From Hyphomicrobiales bacterium (GTDB taxonomy: Bacteria; Pseudomonadota; Alphaproteobacteria; Rhizobiales; Rhizobiaceae), in NCBI GenBank assembly GCA_900473745.1, contig UCMW01000014.1:118507-182506 (forward strand): a DNA stretch of 64,000 nucleotides. The letters run 5' to 3'. Below are positions 16,501-25,945 of the stretch, in pieces; position 1 is the stretch's first letter, and every line of letters starts with the position of its first letter. The notes below the pieces were generated by a model. The model ran no database searches. It had not been told where the DNA came from and saw only the letters and a program-made list of their open reading frames with translations. A program made the translations under genes and the position numbers.

Positions 16501-18815
16501 GATTTGCGTCCCTGCCGGAGGACCACAAAGGTCGCAGCACCGAGGAGGATCGCCACCAGAATTTGGGCGATGGTGAACTCCCGAGCATTGTTCGAGAACC
16601 AGCCCGCCACGATCAGACGCCCATTCTGCAAGCTGAGCGGCTTTGTTTCATAAAGGCGCTCGTGACCGGCCATCTTGCGTTCGACCAAGGTGCCGTCGCG
16701 TTTCAACGCGTTGACCGATCCAGCGAGGCGACCCCAGACATCGGTCTGAGCGAGGCTGCGCATGCTCTCGTTCAACAGGGCTGGATCACGAACGGCCACG
16801 ACAGTCCATGCATCCCGTTCGTTGACCAGACGCTGTGCCAGCAGCATGTCGGCTTCGCCGCTTACCTGATAGACGTCGTCGCCGGAGAGGACATTGGGAT
16901 CGTCTACCAGTCCCAATTGGGCTGCCTGGATCCGGACCCGTACCGTGAGGCTCTCATAGAGGTTGTGGACGCCGTCCCGCAGGCGCGCGACGACCGATGT
17001 CGGACGTTCGCCCTGCGTCTGGACCGGCGAGCCATCGATTGAAAGGGCCGGTGCTGCTTCTTCGATGGTTGCGCCCGGGTTCTGGGTCTGATCTTCTTCC
17101 AGTGACAGGGCCAGATCGCTGGCGACCGGATTGAGGTCGATGCCGAGGTCTGATCTCAGTTGGCCGGAGAAACCCGAGAAGGTTCCAAATGCGAGCAGGG
17201 GGCCCTGGCGATCAAGCGGCCAGCCGGAGCTGACGGATACCGGGTTCACTTCGCGCGAGGCATAGGCCATCTTTGCCAGGAAACTGCCGGCAGCTCCGAG
17301 CATTGTTTCGTCCATGCCTTCGACATAGAGCGGCGTCGAGCGACCATTGCCGAATTCTGCCTTGCCTGCCGACACGACCGCGAGATCGGGTGCGTGGCCG
17401 ATCTGGGCGAAGGCTGGAATGTTCAGCGTGCTGTCGCCCTTGATGAAGAAGCGCGCAGTGGAATTGCCGAGCGTGGCCGGGTCGCAGACCGCGTCGCACG
17501 CGGTGGAAAGTTCCGCCTCGAACTCGATGACGTTGTAGCCGGGTCTCAGCTTGTCGAGCGGGATCGGCAGCACCTGGCCGTCGATCCGGCCGGAGCGCGC
17601 CTCGCCCAGCCGGATGTTGGCGACGGTGTCGCCATTGGCGCGCACGACCATCTGCGATTCCGGCGAAAGGCCGGCGGCGTATTCAGCGTTCAGCTTCAGG
17701 TTCGCCGCGCCATAGTCTCCCGGGTAGAAATCGGCCGGCAGGCTGAACGAGATCGACTGCTCGAAATGACGACCAGAGAAGGGGCGAGACACGAATCCCA
17801 GTTCCGCAAGCGAGTTCGCACTGCCGGATTCCAGCAGGCGACCCCGGCGGTTGCCGAGCGCGCGTCGGCCCTGTGGCGAGCCGTCCGTGACTTCGGTTTG
17901 CGCGCGCAGGGTAAAGTCACGGATTGTCGATGCGAGTTCATCGGCGGTGCGTGCCGCAACGATCATTCGGCTTCTGCCGCTGGCAGGATCGATGTCGAAT
18001 TGCACCCCGGACTGCTCCGGTGTCACGCCGATCAGGTCACGGACGGTGCCAAACGTGCCAACGACCAGATCGATCCCGGGACCGGATCCAATTTCGTTGC
18101 CGACTGTCACCACAGGGCGGTCGAAATGACCGAGGATCGAGAGGGCCTGAACGACCGAGAAAGTGCGGTCGATGTCCTCGCCGGCGGCACCTCGGGGGAT
18201 CAGCCCATTGATCGCGGCATGACCATTCACATCGCGGCTATAGGCCAGGAGCGTCGAGACGTCGCTCGGGTCGTCCTTTGCATTGCGGGTGAAGACGAAA
18301 CCGCTCAGGGCCGGGTCGATCTGGGTCCAGAGTTCGTATGTCGCCTCGACTGTGCAATCGACGCGATGTGCCTGGTCGAGGAGTATGGTCACGGCGTTGT
18401 AACCCGGCTGGAGCAGACCCTTCGGCAGTTCCAGCTCGATCTGGTGGGCATCGCCGGATTTGAGGCTCGCGGTGCCGATGTCGCGGTCATTGACGAAGAT
18501 GCGCATGGCAGAGCGTTCGGGCGCCACCGAAATCGCCGTCTGCATCGTCAGGATGAGCTTCGCCGATCCCGTCATTTCCGAGGGCAGGACGACGAAGGGA
18601 TATTCCCGATTGGCGGTTTCACCGGGGAAGAACAGGTCCCGCTTGTCTGCAATCAGACGACGGATCTGGTTCTCTTCCTGGAAATATTCCTTGGTTTCGG
18701 TTTGTGGCGTCGCCTGCGGAGCAAGGACGAAGCCGGTCGAAGTGGCGGCGGCCGATGGCGAGGCTGCGAGGAGCAGGCCTGCGGCTGCGAGCCAGGAGAG
18801 GTGCTGTCTGGTCAT
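16497..18815 (-). CDS. bcsB: cellulose synthase periplasmic subunit BcsB (cluster 1)
   Basis: This 772-residue periplasmic subunit is anchored by one C-terminal membrane helix (AQILVAILLGAATFVVL). It has a signal peptide at the start (HLSWLAAAGLLLAASPSAAAT) and the BcsB pattern of two repeated carbohydrate-binding/flavodoxin-like halves; HRVDCTVEATYELWTQIDP and SRPFSGRHFEQSISFSLP recur in the same form in the second BcsB. BcsB guides the glucan out of BcsA and is needed for synthase activity. It overlaps bcsA by four bases and the GH8 gene by four bases. Confidence 0.9.
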   Translation of the reverse strand: MTRQHLSWLAAAGLLLAASPSAAATSTGFVLAPQATPQTETKEYFQEENQIRRLIADKRDLFFPGETANREYPFVVLPSEMTGSAKLILTMQTAISVAPERSAMRIFVNDRDIGTASLKSGDAHQIELELPKGLLQPGYNAVTILLDQAHRVDCTVEATYELWTQIDPALSGFVFTRNAKDDPSDVSTLLAYSRDVNGHAAINGLIPRGAAGEDIDRTFSVVQALSILGHFDRPVVTVGNEIGSGPGIDLVVGTFGTVRDLIGVTPEQSGVQFDIDPASGRSRMIVAARTADELASTIRDFTLRAQTEVTDGSPQGRRALGNRRGRLLESGSANSLAELGFVSRPFSGRHFEQSISFSLPADFYPGDYGAANLKLNAEYAAGLSPESQMVVRANGDTVANIRLGEARSGRIDGQVLPIPLDKLRPGYNVIEFEAELSTACDAVCDPATLGNSTARFFIKGDSTLNIPAFAQIGHAPDLAVVSAGKAEFGNGRSTPLYVEGMDETMLGAAGSFLAKMAYASREVNPVSVSSGWPLDRQGPLLAFGTFSGFSGQLRSDLGIDLNPVASDLALSLEEDQTQNPGATIEEAAPALSIDGSPVQTQGERPTSVVARLRDGVHNLYESLTVRVRIQAAQLGLVDDPNVLSGDDVYQVSGEADMLLAQRLVNERDAWTVVAVRDPALLNESMRSLAQTDVWGRLAGSVNALKRDGTLVERKMAGHERLYETKPLSLQNGRLIVAGWFSNNAREFTIAQILVAILLGAATFVVLRQGRKS

Positions 18816-21043
18816 TCTCCGGCCTCCCTGTGGCGGATCGGGGCGGCAGCCAGGGCCGCGCCGGCGAGGGGTTTCAATCTTTGCGGCTCGGTCTTGTCAT
18901 CCGGCTTGCCGCCGAGGGCGACGCCGATCGCGGCGAGCGGGCAGGTAATCGCCCAGCGCAGGATGCGCAGGCTTCCTGCAATCATGCTCTTCGGGCGCTG
19001 ACGCAGCGCACGCTGCTCTCGGACCACCGACATGTCGTGCATCAGGAGTTCCGCGATGATCGGGAAGTGGTGGGGCTCTGCATCGAAGCGGAGCGCGATG
19101 GCGCCGTCTTCATCCGGTGAGCCGCCGACGATACTGACCGGGAGGGAGGTCACGAGCAGGTTCGAGGATACGCTGAGCAATTGAAGCCGGCCGTATTCAC
19201 CCTTGCGGAGCATACGGGAGGAGCCCTGTGCCGGGATCAGCTTGGCGCCTCTGGCCGAGGCTTCGGTGACGGCGCCACGCAGGACGGTTTCACCGAATTG
19301 CAGTTCGACGGTGGTGCGAAGCGGCAGTTCGACACCGGCAAGGTCCTGGCTGCGTTCGGTGACGACGCCGAGCGCACAGCCAGCTATCATCAGGTTCATC
19401 CAGTTCCAGGCACCGACGATCAGGAGCAGGCTCGAGATCTCGGGTTCGGTGTTGTAGCGGTACGCTGCAACGAACAGGGTGAAGCAGAGTATGCCGAAGA
19501 TGATGAAGTAGGGCAGCGAGAGCTCGGAAAGGCGGTCCTGCTTCAGCGAGACACCCTTATCGGTCACCTTGAAGGTAGGGCTCTTGGGCTTGAGCAGCAC
19601 GCTGACGATGGCCTGAAACAGATAGACCGACTGCACATATTCGTAGAGTTCGGAGATCCAAGGCCAGCGCACGCTGCCATAGAGGTAGGTACGCACCATC
19701 TCACCCACGATCAGATACATGACCGTATAGGCGAAGAAGTCCTCGAAGGACGCCACGAAGATCTTCATGTCGAACAGGATGAAAAGCAGCGGGGCGACGA
19801 AGAAGACCGAGCGGACGAAGGGGAAGAACCAGAAGAGCGAGCTCGAGATGTAGCTCAGGCGCTGCGGCAAAGAGAGGCCGCGCTTGAACAGCGGGTTCTT
19901 CAGCATCAGGATCTGGACCATGCCCTGACACCAGCGCGAGCGCTGACCGACGAAGCTGGCGAAGGTTTCCGGTTGGAGCCCGGAGATCAGCGGCTTGTCG
20001 ATGTAAAGGCTGTTCCAGCCACGGGCATGGAGCTCGAGTGCGGTTTCGCAGTCCTCGGTGATCGTGATCCCCGAGAAGCCGCCGACCTCTTCGAGCGCCT
20101 CACGGCGCAGGACGGCCGCCGAGCCGCAGAAGAAGGAGGCGTTCCAGCGGTCCAGACCCTTCTGGATCTTGCCATAGAACATCTCGTTTTCCGACGGCAT
20201 GCGGCCGAAGGTTCCGAGGTTGCGCTCGATCGGATCCGGATTCGAAAAGAAGTGGGGCGTCTGTACGAGGAAGAGGCGTTCGTCTTCGGAGAAGTAGCCG
20301 ACGGTTTCGCGCAGGAAGCTGCGTTCCGGAGCATGATCGGCGTCGAACACCACGACGAGGTCGGCATGGGTACGCCAGAGGGCGGCATTCAGGTTGCCGG
20401 CCTTGGCATGAACGTTCTCAGCGCGGGTCATGTAAACAGCTCCGAGATCGCTGCAAAGGTCCTTAAGGATCGCTGCGCGTTCCTTGGCCTTGGCCGCCGA
20501 TACCGGGTCGTCGCTGTTGCGCTTCTGGTCGGTGCCGCCGTCATCCAGGAGGTAGACGGTGAACTTGTCCGATGGATAGTCCATGGCCTTGGCCGCTGCT
20601 ACCGTCAGCGCAAGGATCTCCCGGTCCTCGTTATAGGTCGGGATGAACACATCGACGGTCGGGCTTTCGTCTTCGTCGAGTTGTGGGGCCCTGGGGCGCT
20701 CGATCGGATCGGCAACGACGAAGAGGCTGATGCCGAGCATCAGAATGCAATACATCTCAGCCGCGTAAAGAATGATGCCAGGGATGAAGGAATAGAGGTC
20801 CTCCAAAGGCGGCAGCGTGCTCGTCGTGCGCCAATAGGCGTATTGCAGGATCACGACGCTCGCCAGTGCGAGGAAGACGTGGCGCCAGAAGCCATCGAGC
20901 TTCAGGAGCATGATGACGGCCAGAATCGCAATGACGATGACCGAAAGGTTGAAACGGGCCGAATGACCGACGGGTTGCGCGATCAGCAGGAACATCGCCA
21001 CAACGATGGCCAGCCAGGCAGCATAGCGAATGATATCTCGCAC
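18812..21043 (-). CDS. bcsA: cellulose synthase catalytic subunit BcsA with degenerate PilZ (cluster 1)
   Basis: This 743-residue membrane glycosyltransferase (family 2) polymerises glucose from UDP-glucose. All catalytic motifs are present: DDG (167-169), DAD (234-236), FFCGS, TED (329-331) and QRSRW (367-371). The gating-loop segment FKVTDKG follows. Hydrophobic helices flank the GT domain. The C-terminal PilZ region is altered: the usual RxxxR arginines are absent after VVTERSQD, and the DxSxxG motif reads EASARG. The enzyme is therefore unlikely to bind c-di-GMP in the normal way and may be constitutive or controlled otherwise. It heads the cluster 1 operon. A related non-cellulose beta-glucan product cannot be excluded. 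Confidence 0.88.
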   Translation of the reverse strand: MRDIIRYAAWLAIVVAMFLLIAQPVGHSARFNLSVIVIAILAVIMLLKLDGFWRHVFLALASVVILQYAYWRTTSTLPPLEDLYSFIPGIILYAAEMYCILMLGISLFVVADPIERPRAPQLDEDESPTVDVFIPTYNEDREILALTVAAAKAMDYPSDKFTVYLLDDGGTDQKRNSDDPVSAAKAKERAAILKDLCSDLGAVYMTRAENVHAKAGNLNAALWRTHADLVVVFDADHAPERSFLRETVGYFSEDERLFLVQTPHFFSNPDPIERNLGTFGRMPSENEMFYGKIQKGLDRWNASFFCGSAAVLRREALEEVGGFSGITITEDCETALELHARGWNSLYIDKPLISGLQPETFASFVGQRSRWCQGMVQILMLKNPLFKRGLSLPQRLSYISSSLFWFFPFVRSVFFVAPLLFILFDMKIFVASFEDFFAYTVMYLIVGEMVRTYLYGSVRWPWISELYEYVQSVYLFQAIVSVLLKPKSPTFKVTDKGVSLKQDRLSELSLPYFIIFGILCFTLFVAAYRYNTEPEISSLLLIVGAWNWMNLMIAGCALGVVTERSQDLAGVELPLRTTVELQFGETVLRGAVTEASARGAKLIPAQGSSRMLRKGEYGRLQLLSVSSNLLVTSLPVSIVGGSPDEDGAIALRFDAEPHHFPIIAELLMHDMSVVREQRALRQRPKSMIAGSLRILRWAITCPLAAIGVALGGKPDDKTEPQRLKPLAGAALAAAPIRHREAGE

Positions 21044-21538
21044 GATTTTGGACTCCTCATGAGTTCGATCGTCGATTGCCTACCGGATACCCCTTAAGTA
21101 TAGGCGCATATCCTCATGCATCTTTGGATTGCACGAAGAAGATTGCGGCAGACAGGTCGGGGGATGCCCGAAGTTAATCTCTGCTTAACCTTAGGTATGG
21201 CTCGGCGAGAATGTGAAGTGCCTGCATCGGATCTGGCGGTGGGTTGTCCGAATCCTGTCGGAGAATGTCGTGATAGTTGCGCTGCAACATACAATTTTAG
21301 TCAAAATAGCCAAATAAATACCGAAAAAAGGATGGGATTTTTGATCTATATTGTTCTAATAGCCGTAGAACGATTGGGAAGTATTGTTTCGAAGTGAATA
21401 TTGATCAGACTATTGGCCCTCTTTCGCTGTTTATTTATTCAAAATCTGATTTTGATACATTGTGACTGTTTTATGAACATGTAGTGCACATTTTTTATGC
21501 AGAACTAAGCTTAGTTGTTAAAATTTCTTTACCAGGAA
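21044..21538. promoter_or_regulatory. AT-rich divergent regulatory region
   Basis: This 495-base gap separates bcsA of cluster 1 (-) from the AraC/DJ-1 regulator (+). From about 21280 to 21535 it is much richer in A and T than the rest of the window, with many short A and T runs. No gene is recognised. It probably holds the promoters of both flanking genes and may bind the adjacent regulator or nucleoid proteins. Confidence 0.5.
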
Positions 21539-22612
21539 ATGCAGAGGCTGAGGTTGGTTCGAATGACGCGCGTGATCATGATTGTGCTGCGCAGCAATTG
21601 CGGAATGTTAGAAATAGCATCCGTTGTAGAGGGCTTGCGATATGCCGGTGAAATTTCCGGATGCCGCCCCTACGGACTAACGACGTGTGCAGCCGGCTAT
21701 GAAGCGCTGCAATCAGAGGAGCCGTGGATCCGCCTCAGTGCGGTCTACAACATTGTCAATGCGCCACCTGAGGTTGATACTCTCATCGTGCCCGACGGGG
21801 CTACCGTCTCGCTGCAGGACCATGATCTCCGCATCATCGAATTTCTTGCCAAGCGCATGCCGACCGTGCGGCGGGTTGCCACCTTCGGCAATGGCGTGCT
21901 GTTTGCGGCCGCTGCCGGGATCACCCGTGGACACACCGTGGTTGCCGATGGCGACGTCCAGGGGCGGCTCGCCACGCTCTGCTCGCAAACGATCGTCGAG
22001 CCGCATTCCGATGTGCACAAGAGCGGGAAGATCTGGACCGCGCGCGGTGCCAGTGCCGGGCTGGCGCTTGCCCTGTCTCTCATCGAAGAAGATCTGGGCC
22101 GGGACGTCGCGACAGAGGTTGCCCGTCGCTTCGGCTCTCGTCTTGCGGATGCCGAGATGCGTTATGGTGCCCGCGCAGGACGGATGCCGAGTTTCGACGC
22201 GGGCAGTCCGGTCGAGCGCGTGCAGGAATGGGTCACCGCAAACCCTTCCGCCGATCTCAGTGTCGGCAAGCTGGCGGACATGGTCGCGATGAGCGAGAAG
22301 ACCCTTTCGCGTGCCTTCAAGCAGAAGACCGGACACACGGTCGGCGAATTCGTCTTGTCCGTCCGGCTGCGCTACGCCTGTGAAATGCTGAAGGCAGGCG
22401 AGCGCAAGATCAAGGATATTGCTCGGCTCAGTGGACTAGGTAGCCAGGCGAACATGCGGCAACTTTTCATGACACGGTTCGGCTGCTCACCCTCTGTCTA
22501 CCGGGAGGTGACTGGGGCTGATGTGCAGGAGCGCGCAAGCTCGAACAGGTTTGCAGCAGAACGAGCCGATCGGATGCCGGACCAGGCTCCGGCTATTCTT
22601 ACCGTGGCTTGA
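21539..22612 (+). CDS. AraC-family regulator with DJ-1/PfpI-like N-domain (GlxA type)
   Basis: This protein of about 357 residues has an N-terminal class-I glutamine-amidotransferase-like (DJ-1/PfpI) domain and a C-terminal AraC DNA-binding domain (LSVGKLADMVAMSEKTLSRA, then IKDIARLSGLGSQANMRQLF). The nucleophilic-elbow cysteine of DJ-1 enzymes is replaced (TFGNGVLFAAAAG), so a ligand-sensing rather than enzymatic role is likely. Start codons at 21515 (TTG), 21539 and 21563 are all possible; 21539 has an AGGAA element just upstream. It lies between two cellulose clusters and divergent from bcsA of cluster 1, which makes it a candidate cellulose regulator. Confidence 0.8.
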   Translation: MQRLRLVRMTRVIMIVLRSNCGMLEIASVVEGLRYAGEISGCRPYGLTTCAAGYEALQSEEPWIRLSAVYNIVNAPPEVDTLIVPDGATVSLQDHDLRIIEFLAKRMPTVRRVATFGNGVLFAAAAGITRGHTVVADGDVQGRLATLCSQTIVEPHSDVHKSGKIWTARGASAGLALALSLIEEDLGRDVATEVARRFGSRLADAEMRYGARAGRMPSFDAGSPVERVQEWVTANPSADLSVGKLADMVAMSEKTLSRAFKQKTGHTVGEFVLSVRLRYACEMLKAGERKIKDIARLSGLGSQANMRQLFMTRFGCSPSVYREVTGADVQERASSNRFAAERADRMPDQAPAILTVA

Positions 22613-22723
22613 GGTTAAGCCTAGGGCGCAACGGATTCTGTCGCGACGCGAGGCCGCATTGCCGAAGTGCTCGTTCCGTCCCAGATATCAATCGCGATGT
22701 CACAACGGGATGGGATGCCGAAC

Positions 22724-23071
22724 ATGAGTACCGAGGTTACCGTCTGGTTCGACAGCAGCTGTCCACTCTGCCAACGCGAAATCGCATTGATGCGTCGCCT
22801 CGACCGGCGCAGGGCGATCCTGTTCGTGGATGCCTGTGATCCGTCGACGGGCTGCCCTGTCGACCGCTCGGAGATCCTTTCGCGCTTCCACGCGGAGGAG
22901 AAAGGCAGGCTTCTGTCAGGGGCGGCTGCTTTCGCCGCGATGTGGCGGGCCATTCCCCTGCTGCGCCTCCTTGGAATCGTCGCCGGCTGGGCACCTCTTA
23001 CACCCCTCTTCGAGGCAGCCTATCGCGGTTTCCTGCGGATCCGGCCACGACTTCAAAGACTGTTCCGCTGA
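22724..23071 (+). CDS. DCC-family thiol-disulfide oxidoreductase-like protein (DUF393)
   Basis: This small protein (115 residues from the start at 22724) has the family hallmark DSSCPLCQRE near the N-terminus, a thioredoxin-like CxxC in a strand-helix context (VTVWFDSSCPLC), and a basic, amphipathic C-terminal half. The function of the family is poorly known; a thiol redox role is inferred from the motif. In-frame ATGs at 22667 and 22697 are alternative starts. It follows the AraC/DJ-1 gene on the same strand and ends 28 bases from the convergent bcsN. Confidence 0.75.
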   Translation: MSTEVTVWFDSSCPLCQREIALMRRLDRRRAILFVDACDPSTGCPVDRSEILSRFHAEEKGRLLSGAAAFAAMWRAIPLLRLLGIVAGWAPLTPLFEAAYRGFLRIRPRLQRLFR

Positions 23072-23099
23072 AGCCCTTGGGGCCGACCTGATCTTCTTT

Positions 23100-23897
23100 T
23101 CACTCAGGCATCGGGATTGCCGTGGCCGTTGAAAGCGGTGCCTCGTCGTCCGAGGCCGTTGCCTGCACCGGTTGGTCCTCATCCGGTTCGATGCGCGAAA
23201 CGAAGGCTGCCGCCCTTGGGGGAGCCGTGTCGGAAACCGGCGCCGAATAGGCATAGGTGGATGTTGCTTGCTGGAGTGATGTCAGAGCCGGACCGGCTTG
23301 TCCGCCTGCACTGCCCAGCGTCAGGCTGCCGAGAAGGTCCGCCAGTATCTCCGGTCCGATATCGGGATGGCAGTAGCGGAGACGGATCGTGATCGGCTTC
23401 ACGAGATCGCTGGCCGCATTCTTGTCGAGGGCCTGCCAGGCATAGACGCAGCCGCCGTCATTGCCGAGTTTTCCGGTCGCCGCGCCATAGGGTCCGTAGC
23501 TGTTGCGCCTGATGACGGGGTCGATGCCCATGCGGATGCCCGGAAAATCGGTCTGCAGCGCCATGGCGATCTCGTTCCGGCTTGGCCCTCGCTGCCCACC
23601 ATCTCGATGCGATGCCGGTGCGGCAATGAGGCTCAGCCTGTTGTCGCCAGGCACGGTCGTCCTGTTGGCATAGACGATATCCTGTCTAGTGCCACCGTTG
23701 CTCATGGTCTGCCGCACGCTGATTGGCGCTTCGCCGAGGCTGCTTAGGCTTGCGCGGGCCAGATTCTCCGGCAGCTCGCGATTGCCGGTTTGAGCGGTTC
23801 CGGCAGCCGATGTCATTCCGTCAAGAAAGGGATCTTCCACGGTGTTGCAGCCATGGAGCCCGACGAGCGCCAGGATGAGGAAAGTGGATGTCTTCAT
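23100..23897 (-). CDS. bcsN: cellulose biosynthesis protein BcsN
   Basis: This 265-residue protein resembles BcsN, a family found with cellulose operons of rhizobia and relatives. The N-terminus is a lipoprotein-like signal (LILALVGLHGC, with Cys17 as probable lipidation site), and the conserved core includes TPGDNR-type and GPSRNEIAMALQTDFPG segments and the two-cysteine region GGCVYAWQALD with LRYCHPDIG. The exact role in cellulose export or assembly is not established. It overlaps the TPR gene by four bases and is last in cluster 2. Cluster 1 lacks a bcsN, so it may serve both. Confidence 0.85.
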   Translation of the reverse strand: MKTSTFLILALVGLHGCNTVEDPFLDGMTSAAGTAQTGNRELPENLARASLSSLGEAPISVRQTMSNGGTRQDIVYANRTTVPGDNRLSLIAAPASHRDGGQRGPSRNEIAMALQTDFPGIRMGIDPVIRRNSYGPYGAATGKLGNDGGCVYAWQALDKNAASDLVKPITIRLRYCHPDIGPEILADLLGSLTLGSAGGQAGPALTSLQQATSTYAYSAPVSDTAPPRAAAFVSRIEPDEDQPVQATASDDEAPLSTATAIPMPE

Positions 23898-25945
23898 CGG
23901 GTGATCCCCATGCGCTCGTTGATCGCTGCGATGCCGCGGCTGTTGGCTGGATCGGCCATCACCTGGTTGAGCTGGGCGAAGATCGCACGAGACTGTGCGA
24001 GATTGCCGAGGTGGTAGTGGCTCCAGGCCCGCATCTGACTAATGCCCACGGGTTCCGGCGTCAGCTGAAGGCGGGCGTTCAGCGCCTCGAGGGTCTGACG
24101 GTACTGCTTGCGGTCGAAGGTCGTTCGCGCCTTCTGCCACAGGAGTTCCGCCCGGAGTTCGCGTTCTCGCAGGGGCGTCAGGCTCTGCTGCATCAGCAGG
24201 GCTTCGGCATCGTCGGTCAGGTTGGCGCGGAGAAGCGTCAGGCCCAGTCCGTATGCTGCATCATCCGCCTTGCCGCCGCCGGGGGTCAGACCGTCCGTGA
24301 AGGCCTGGCGAGCTTCGGCCAGATGATTGAGCCCGAGCAGGCACCAGCCCTTCGACACTTGAACGTCCGGCCTGAGTGGGCCTCGTGCTTCGAGCTTCCT
24401 CAGGTCGGCAATACAGGCCCCATAGTCCTTCTTCTGCAGGCTGGAGAGGTAGCGTGCCTCGACACCGCTTGGAGCGTCCACCGCTTTGCCGCTCTTGCCC
24501 CGGGGTTCGGCTACAGACTTGATTTCGGCGAAGACGGCAGAATAGGCATCCCCATGTCTTGCGCGAAGCTCGCTCATCTCGGCCTTCTGGCCGAGCCGCG
24601 TCAGTGAGAGGAGCATCCCCTTCAGGCTGTCAGCCTCGGGCTGCCAGTCGAAGGCCTTGGCGAACCATGCCCGGGCCGGCTCGAATTGGCGAGAATTGTA
24701 GGCATACCAACCGAGAAGGCGGGCATGGTCTGCCGATTCCGTCTTCTGGATGGCCTCCGAGTAGCGGGCAACGACACGGTCCTCGATTTTCGCCTTTCCG
24801 TCGCCCTTGAAAGCGAATGACAATTGGTCGGCGACGAAGGCGTCTTCCGCATTCAGCAGATCCATATGCTCCGACACGAGGGTAAAGGCTTCGGGCTCCT
24901 TGGAGAGATGGATCAGACTGAGTGCGAGGCCACGGACGGCCTCCGCCGTCGGACGAGCCGCCATCAGCCGTTCGAACCAGGCGGATGCCTCCTTCGGCTG
25001 CTCGATTTTCAGGAGATACCATCCCATCAGTGCGAGGTCTTCGGGGGACCCCTCCGTTTCGGCAACCCGCCTGACCGTGGATACGATTTCGTCAGCGGGA
25101 CGAGGTGCACCCGAGACGCTCGCGGCATAATCCCCGATCTCCCGACGCATCAGGTCGAGTTGCAGGGCTTTCATGCCGAGTGCGAGGTCGGGATCGGCCG
25201 ACAGGACCTGCATGGCTTCGCGAAGGTCCGCGGCCGGAACGTCTTCGATCGCTTTCTGCAGGGTCGTGAGCACCAGCTCATCGGAAAATGCCTTGTCTTG
25301 CCCGCGAAACAGGATGCCGCGATAGACGTTGGTCAGGGTGTCGCGCATGTCGTTTGCCCTGTAGGCGTCGATCATCATCCAGAGCAAATCGATTTCCGGC
25401 TCCTGCATGGGATCGAGGCCTGCGCCAAGTCGAACGACTGTCGCAAAATCCTTGCTTGAATGGGCCTCTGTGATCATGTTGCGCAGCTTGCGACGTTCGA
25501 GCTTTACGCGAAAATCGTCGGAGGGTTCCCAGCCGGGATTTGCGGCCGCCATCCGGCTGATCTCCTGGTCGATCCCGGCATAGTCGTCACGCTCGTACAG
25601 TTGCCAGAGTGTGCTTTCATCCACCTTGTTGCCGGCTTCCGGGGCATAGAGATCTCCGGGAACGACGAAGCTCGGGAATTTCAGCTCGAGGCGACGAGTT
25701 TCTGCCTCGACCCGATCGGCTTCGCCGTTCCTCGCATAGTAGTAGAGGGCGGCAAGATCGACGCTATCGGGTCCTGACCCGATTTCAGGCGTCGAAGTCT
25801 CATTGACCGGTGCCATCGAGGGTGGCGCCATGGTCGACGCGGCCTGACGAACGACCAGCGGCGTCGCCGCAAGCGGCATGGCCAAGACGAATGTGGTGAG
25901 GATGGTGCCGGCACACAGTACCGCGGCTCTGCTGTTCTTGTTCAT
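23894..25945 (-). CDS. TPR-type cellulose-cluster protein (cluster 2)
   Basis: This 683-residue exported protein consists of many degenerate tetratricopeptide-like helical pairs after a signal peptide (AAVLCAGTILTTFVLAMPLAA). It begins at 25945 (MNKNSRAAV) and overlaps bcsB by four bases. Repeats include ALYYYARNGEADRVEAETRR, ALMGWYLLKIEQPKEASAWF and LLGWYAYNSRQFEPARAWFA. It has the repeat part of BcsC but no recognisable outer-membrane beta-barrel, so it is probably a periplasmic scaffold for the cellulose exporter rather than the pore. The frameshifted gene at 13535-15433 is its paralogue. Confidence 0.82.
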   Translation of the reverse strand: MNKNSRAAVLCAGTILTTFVLAMPLAATPLVVRQAASTMAPPSMAPVNETSTPEIGSGPDSVDLAALYYYARNGEADRVEAETRRLELKFPSFVVPGDLYAPEAGNKVDESTLWQLYERDDYAGIDQEISRMAAANPGWEPSDDFRVKLERRKLRNMITEAHSSKDFATVVRLGAGLDPMQEPEIDLLWMMIDAYRANDMRDTLTNVYRGILFRGQDKAFSDELVLTTLQKAIEDVPAADLREAMQVLSADPDLALGMKALQLDLMRREIGDYAASVSGAPRPADEIVSTVRRVAETEGSPEDLALMGWYLLKIEQPKEASAWFERLMAARPTAEAVRGLALSLIHLSKEPEAFTLVSEHMDLLNAEDAFVADQLSFAFKGDGKAKIEDRVVARYSEAIQKTESADHARLLGWYAYNSRQFEPARAWFAKAFDWQPEADSLKGMLLSLTRLGQKAEMSELRARHGDAYSAVFAEIKSVAEPRGKSGKAVDAPSGVEARYLSSLQKKDYGACIADLRKLEARGPLRPDVQVSKGWCLLGLNHLAEARQAFTDGLTPGGGKADDAAYGLGLTLLRANLTDDAEALLMQQSLTPLRERELRAELLWQKARTTFDRKQYRQTLEALNARLQLTPEPVGISQMRAWSHYHLGNLAQSRAIFAQLNQVMADPANSRGIAAINERMGITR

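Noticed and set aside
17160..21097. Long plus-strand open frames (about 613 and 638 codons) opposite bcsB1 and bcsA1.
   Set aside because: They lie antisense to genes with complete catalytic motifs and membrane patterns, show no recognisable domains, and arise from the high GC third-position bias.
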